This document shows positions 59,991 through 64,000 of a DNA stretch of 64,000 nt, piece by piece. The stretch is from Cryptomeria japonica. Taxonomy: Eukaryota; Streptophyta; Pinopsida; Cupressales; Cupressaceae. A program made the position numbers and the translations under genes. Positions within the stretch are counted from its first letter, which is position 1. Each line of letters starts with the position of its first letter. Under the pieces are notes generated by a model, which did no database searches, was not told where the DNA came from, and worked only from the letters and a program-made list of their open reading frames with translations. The stretch is taken from NCBI RefSeq assembly GCF_030272615.1, contig NC_081408.1, positions 615,596,476 to 615,660,475 on the forward strand, read 5' to 3'.

Positions 59991-60773
59991 ATGGACAGAG
60001 ATACATTAGTAGGACTTAGGATATACTATATCACATTCATGCCTGAGATTAGGGAAAACACAGGATTGCTTACCGCATTGGCAGAGCGATGGCATTCGGA
60101 GACTTCCTCATTCCATCTGGCGACTGGAGAGGCGACTGTGACACTAGAGGATGTATGGCGTATCCTCCACATTTCGATTCATGGGGAGATGGTAGAGTAT
60201 GACCTAGTGATAGGGAGAGATGCGTTATGCAGATTATTTGAGTGCGATGCAGATGATTTGGATATCGTAGAGAGGGAGATTGGCTGGGAGACCATGGCAT
60301 CAGAGTATGATCGATGATATGTGGTGATAGCAGTGGTGATAGCATGCCTACTAGCAGGGGACAGATGAGGACATGGATTCCCTATTGGATGGGGAAGAGT
60401 GCTAGAGCGGAGATAGCCAGACTTAAAATGACTTGAGATACAGCAGTAGCGCAGGCACAGCGAGAAGAAGAGAGAGTCACTGAGTATATTGGGTCGATTA
60501 GTGATGCCAGTGCATGGGAGATGGCACAGATGTTGGTAGAGACCAGAGAGGAGATATGCCATTGGAGGACACTATATGAGAGTGCAATTCCACTAGAGTA
60601 GAGAGCAGCTTCATATTGGGCACGATTGAGGACAGAGAGCAGGGCACGCTCTCGGAGGTCATTGAGCAGCATAGGGGTGAGTGGACCTATGAGACCACCA
60701 CAGCCAGGACCAGGAGGGACATCATCCTTGAGACATGGCAGGGATGAGGAGGACAAAGGGAGCACCCAGTGAC
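59991..60773 (+). pseudogene. Plant mobile domain (aminotransferase-like) relic, antisense to the gypsy element
   Basis: The translation contains GLLTALAERWHSETSSFHLA followed by TGEATVTLEDVWRILHISIH (60063-60190), the hallmark of the plant mobile domain (ERW..ET.TFH...GE.TVTL.DV..L). An acidic stretch, WIPYWMGKSARAEIARLKM, a helical REEERVTEYIGSISDASAWE and an Arg/Ser/Pro-rich tail follow, ending near 60773. Stops at about 60318, 60437 and 60600 and a frame change near 60320 kill it. This domain is known both in host silencing proteins of the MAIN/MAIL group and inside plant transposons. Here it lies on the plus strand between the pol side and the 3' LTR of a minus-strand gypsy element, so it was probably carried by that element as an antisense gene. 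Confidence 0.7.
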
Positions 60774-61839
60774 AGAGACACGTACTCCTTAGGACAGAGA
60801 CAGGTAGTTTGACATTATGTAGTGTGATATTTTATAGTTAGCTTGCGGGCCATACTTAGGACAGACAGTCCAATTTTTGTACTCCGATATTATTGTGATA
60901 TGTGATATGATATGCATCGATATGATGGGATGCAATGTGTTATGACTTATAGTTATTTTCCATGTATGGATGGTGTATGCACTCTTTATGTACCATTGTG
61001 GAACATGTATGGATATATTTTTTATGTGTTTTTGATGAATTAATAATATGAAATGGATAAAATGCTTGATGTGAGGCTTGATGTAATGCAAATGTACTAA
61101 CCAAATGGATGCAGGATGCAACATATGTGTGTGGAAAAATCAGAGCACTAGACCAAACTGACTATCTGAATTGACAGAAGAAATGTTAGTAAGAAGAAAT
61201 GAGACAAAGGACAGTTAGAGACGAAGAAAAACTTGCTTTCAGTAATGCACTTTGTAGGTGAGAACCTTTATTTTAATGTAGTAAAATGGATGCGTAGCAT
61301 CATGGCATTGAAGGCCAGAGCTGAAATGCAACCCTTTTTGCAAAAGAAAAACACATTGCAGACAAACAACAATCACAACAAAAAAGAAAGGGACCATGAG
61401 CCATCTCGGTCACTCTAAATCACTCAGTGACATCATCGAGCAACATAGGAACATGATCGAAGCCAGAGATAAATCAGTAAAAAGATAAGATGCACAAATT
61501 CCAACAAGTCAAACAAACATCTTGATCTTCATTGTCAAAAGTTGAAAGTGGTGATAGGATGATCATGCTGTCTGGTTTCAGGACATGCGGTACCCCGTCT
61601 AAGACAGGACACAGTCTGGTTTCGAGTATACCACACCCTGTATAAGACCCATGATAGTAGTGACAAGGACAAATGATTTTGAGGTTGATTGATATGACAA
61701 TTTTGATCAGTTTGAATGTCTGGTTTGATTGAAAAAGTTCATCTGTTAATGTGTGATTTGTAATAAAGCGCAGTGTTGGATTGCGTGTCATTGGAGGGAT
61801 GCTCAGTGATCTGTCTTATGCACAAAAGGGATATATTTT
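60774..61839. other. Gypsy internal DNA without gene
   Basis: No supported coding sequence. At 61568-61650 a 'gtctggtttc' motif recurs with 'tgcggtaccccgtctaagac' and 'accacaccctgtataagac' as an imperfect duplication. It ends where a second gypsy LTR has inserted at 61840. Confidence 0.4.
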
Positions 61840-63111
61840 TGTAGCATCCTAAAATTGTGACACTTGAAATTTTGACTGCATTTGGGTCTTCACGATGGCG
61901 GCGCAACGTTGAACCTGAATGGAGACCTCGAAACCTGCTTGTGACACCAAAAACTGCATTTTCTGCACCCTGGCCTGATCCCTCCTTGCACCCTGCTGTC
62001 CCGGGAGGTGGGACCATGGCGCCCAGTGCCCTGGTCCTTCAGGACTAGGGCGCCCAATGCCCTGGTCCCCCAGGACCTTGGCACCCAGCGCCCTAGTCCC
62101 TGGCCCTATTTTGGGCCCGGTCTCTTTTGGGCATCGGGTCTTTAAGTTTGCAAATTGGAAAATAATGTTTCCTGGTCGGCCTAAGGTCGGGAAAATCAGT
62201 CTATCAGCCCTAATTGACAAGTATATAAACTACATTTCCCCTCCCATTTGGGGGAGGTAGGAAAGAGAAAAAACATATGCGAGCAAGACACGGAAGCAAT
62301 ATTCAAACATTCAAACATTCAAGCATTCAAGCATTCCTTCAAGCAATTGAGCATTCTAAGCCTCCATTCAAGGCTAAGTGTTGCATTCAAGACAAGGATT
62401 CAACCATTGAAGAGGAGATCACATACAACATACAACATACTACATACATTACACCTTCGCATGTAAGAATACAAACATTCTTACAACAAGGTATCAGTAC
62501 TTGTTTACATTACAAACATTTACATTTACAACATTCTCATTTCTTGGTTAATTCCAAAACCGGGGTTTGACCTAAAGGAAAACCCCTCATCCCTAACCCC
62601 CCAATCATCCTCTCTTTTCTATGTGTAGGTTGTAGCTACACGGCTGTAATTGAAGATCTGGAATCCTTGTGCAGAGACGAACAGATCCCCCTTCGTTTCG
62701 CGGATTTTTCGGAGGACCGTGTGCACGCCGGGCGCCATCGTCCTGTCAACTTTCACTCAAATTTGCAGAACAGCACCGTCTCGACATTTTACTGCTAATT
62801 CCTGGTCCGCAGCTTCATCCCATATCCCTATCTCTATTTATAAGTGAATCTTTCTTGCTTTTACATGCATTCCTAGTTCAATCTTTCTATCTATATTCTT
62901 TACAAAAGAGGGTATCCTTGATGTCTTAACCCTTGAAACTTGTTTAGAATCCAATCTTACATTGTGTGGGATTGGATCTTGTGGGTTTCAACCCCTCTTT
63001 TGAATGTAAATTCTCCCCTAAGTGAAAACCATCAACCCTAGTGACTCTCCCTTCTCTCTCCTTGGGGTTGGGGAGGGGAGAACAACTAGGGTTCAATTTT
63101 TCCGCTTTACA
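61840..63111 (+). mobile_element. 5' LTR of a plus-strand Ty3/gypsy element
   Basis: It starts TGTAGCATCCTAAAATTGTG and ends TTTCCGCTTTACA immediately before a primer site. It has TATATAA at 62222-62228 followed by a CATTCAA-repeat R region (62300-62345). Three imperfect GC-rich repeats of about 30 bp around 62019-62101 share CGCCCAGTGCCCTGGTCC-like cores. Related to the LTRs at 21203 and 22378-23215. It inserted into the interior of the minus-strand gypsy element; its own body continues beyond the window. Confidence 0.8.
62222..62228 (+). promoter_or_regulatory. Probable TATA box of the gypsy 5' LTR
   Basis: TATATAA with the same GACAAGTATATAA context as at 21533-21545 in the related solo LTR. 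Conservation in two LTRs of the family supports a core promoter. Confidence 0.55.
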
Positions 63112-64000
63112 TTTTGGTGAACCCGACGTGAACATCCTCATTCTGATTATTCATGGTTAGATTTGAAAATTTTGTTTCCTTAATTACATTTCCATGTTTG
63201 ATCTTTTGCAAATTTTAGAGGCTTATTGCATAAAAACCCTAAAATTTTCTTTTTAAGTAATTAAACTTGTGAAATGTTTAATTGTTAATGCTTGTTTCAG
63301 ATCTACCCTTCTATTCCAAATTGTCAATTCATATTTGTGCTTTAATTCTAAAAATTAAGTGGTTAAATGTGAAAACCCTAATTTTTAAGATTCAACCTTT
63401 GACTGATAATTTCACTGATCAAAACACTTCCAAATCGGCTGTAACTTTGGATTCCGCAACAAAATCACAATATCTTTCATCCCTGAAAATTTGGAAAAAA
63501 GTTGCGAGGAACGTGTGCACCCCGAGCGCCATCGTCCCCGACATTTTTTCCAAAATTTTGGGAGCTAGATCTTACTGTATTTTTCTGCTAAAATCCAGAA
63601 TTTTGGCTAATTTTATCAATTTTAACACCTTCAAAATTAAAGTCAAAGTTGGTCTAGTGATTGCTCGGATAAAGGCTTATAATCATTCAAAAATTGTTGA
63701 AATTGAAATTTGTACCAAAATTGTGTTTCTTACAGTCCTAAATCTGAAAAGTGTGTTGGCATTCATTCGAAATTTCAGTGTTTTATTCAAATTTTTGCAG
63801 TTTGTGACTTTTGAAATCAAGTGTTTAATTGCAACAACTCTGATTTCCGCTTTCAAATTTGAATTTTGCATGAAATTGAGTGAATTTTTAAATTTCAAAG
63901 CCTGCATTGCTTTCAGCATTCCCTCTAAAATCATAAAATTCAAAATTTCAGTTTCCCTCTCTTTTTCAAAATTCAAATTTTACATTTTTCAACAATCTTG
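63112..64000 (+). other. Primer binding site (tRNA-Trp type) and leader of the gypsy element
   Basis: TGGTGAACCCGACGTG at 63115-63130, three bases after the LTR, complements the 3' end of plant tRNA-Trp as I recall that sequence. The following 870 bases are AT-rich leader without a gag start. An 80-base part (about 63505-63600) resembles 62710-62800 inside the LTR, sharing GTGTGCAC.CC..GCGCCATCG. Confidence 0.7.

Overview
This window is repeat-dominated nuclear DNA from a land plant. It holds no intact host gene, tRNA or rRNA that I can support. Almost all of it is LTR retrotransposons inserted into each other, plus a satellite array, a decayed DNA-transposon-like gene and a plant-mobile-domain relic. 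Primer sites for initiator-Met tRNA, UBN2-type Copia gag and the plant mobile domain point to a plant. The long (about 0.8-1.6 kb), stop-riddled, deeply nested LTR elements suggest a large genome, perhaps a gymnosperm. The species assignment is inference only.

Layout. 1-1653: 3' end and 3' LTR of a plus-strand Ty3/gypsy element, abutting 1654-3812, the end of a plus-strand Ty1/copia element. 3813-21202: a decayed minus-strand gypsy element split at 5852/20658 by element A (5853-20657, target duplication TTATG). A is itself split by element B (9652-17742, duplication ACCAT). 21203-26524: two gypsy LTRs in opposite orientation and gag debris. 26525-39190: element E (5' truncated), split by an autonomous-type copia element C (28303-35380, duplication AAAAT). 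40157-53065: a self-complementary satellite bordered by GA and CT microsatellites, containing element D (43196-50763, duplication CCCTT) and a 344-bp TRIM (51000-51343, duplication TCATA). 53851-56858: a DDE-transposase-like pseudogene. 57522-61839: a minus-strand gypsy 3' LTR and internal DNA with an antisense plant-mobile-domain relic. 61840-64000: 5' LTR, apparent tRNA-Trp primer site and leader of another gypsy element.

The most notable content is elements A, B, D and E. All four are members of one group of non-autonomous LTR retrotransposons that lack protease, integrase, reverse transcriptase and RNase H but encode two proteins. ORF1 is a coiled coil followed by four or five CCHC zinc knuckles. 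ORF2 is a roughly 1,000-residue protein of unknown function with a conserved N-terminal region and a helical C-terminus. These elements share with copia element C the initiator-Met primer site, a U5 hairpin whose stem bases covary between families, and (A, D and E) a nearly identical pre-polypurine-tract sequence. This suggests that C-like elements supply the missing enzymes. All copies here carry stops or frameshifts, so the window is a fossil record of the system rather than an active locus.
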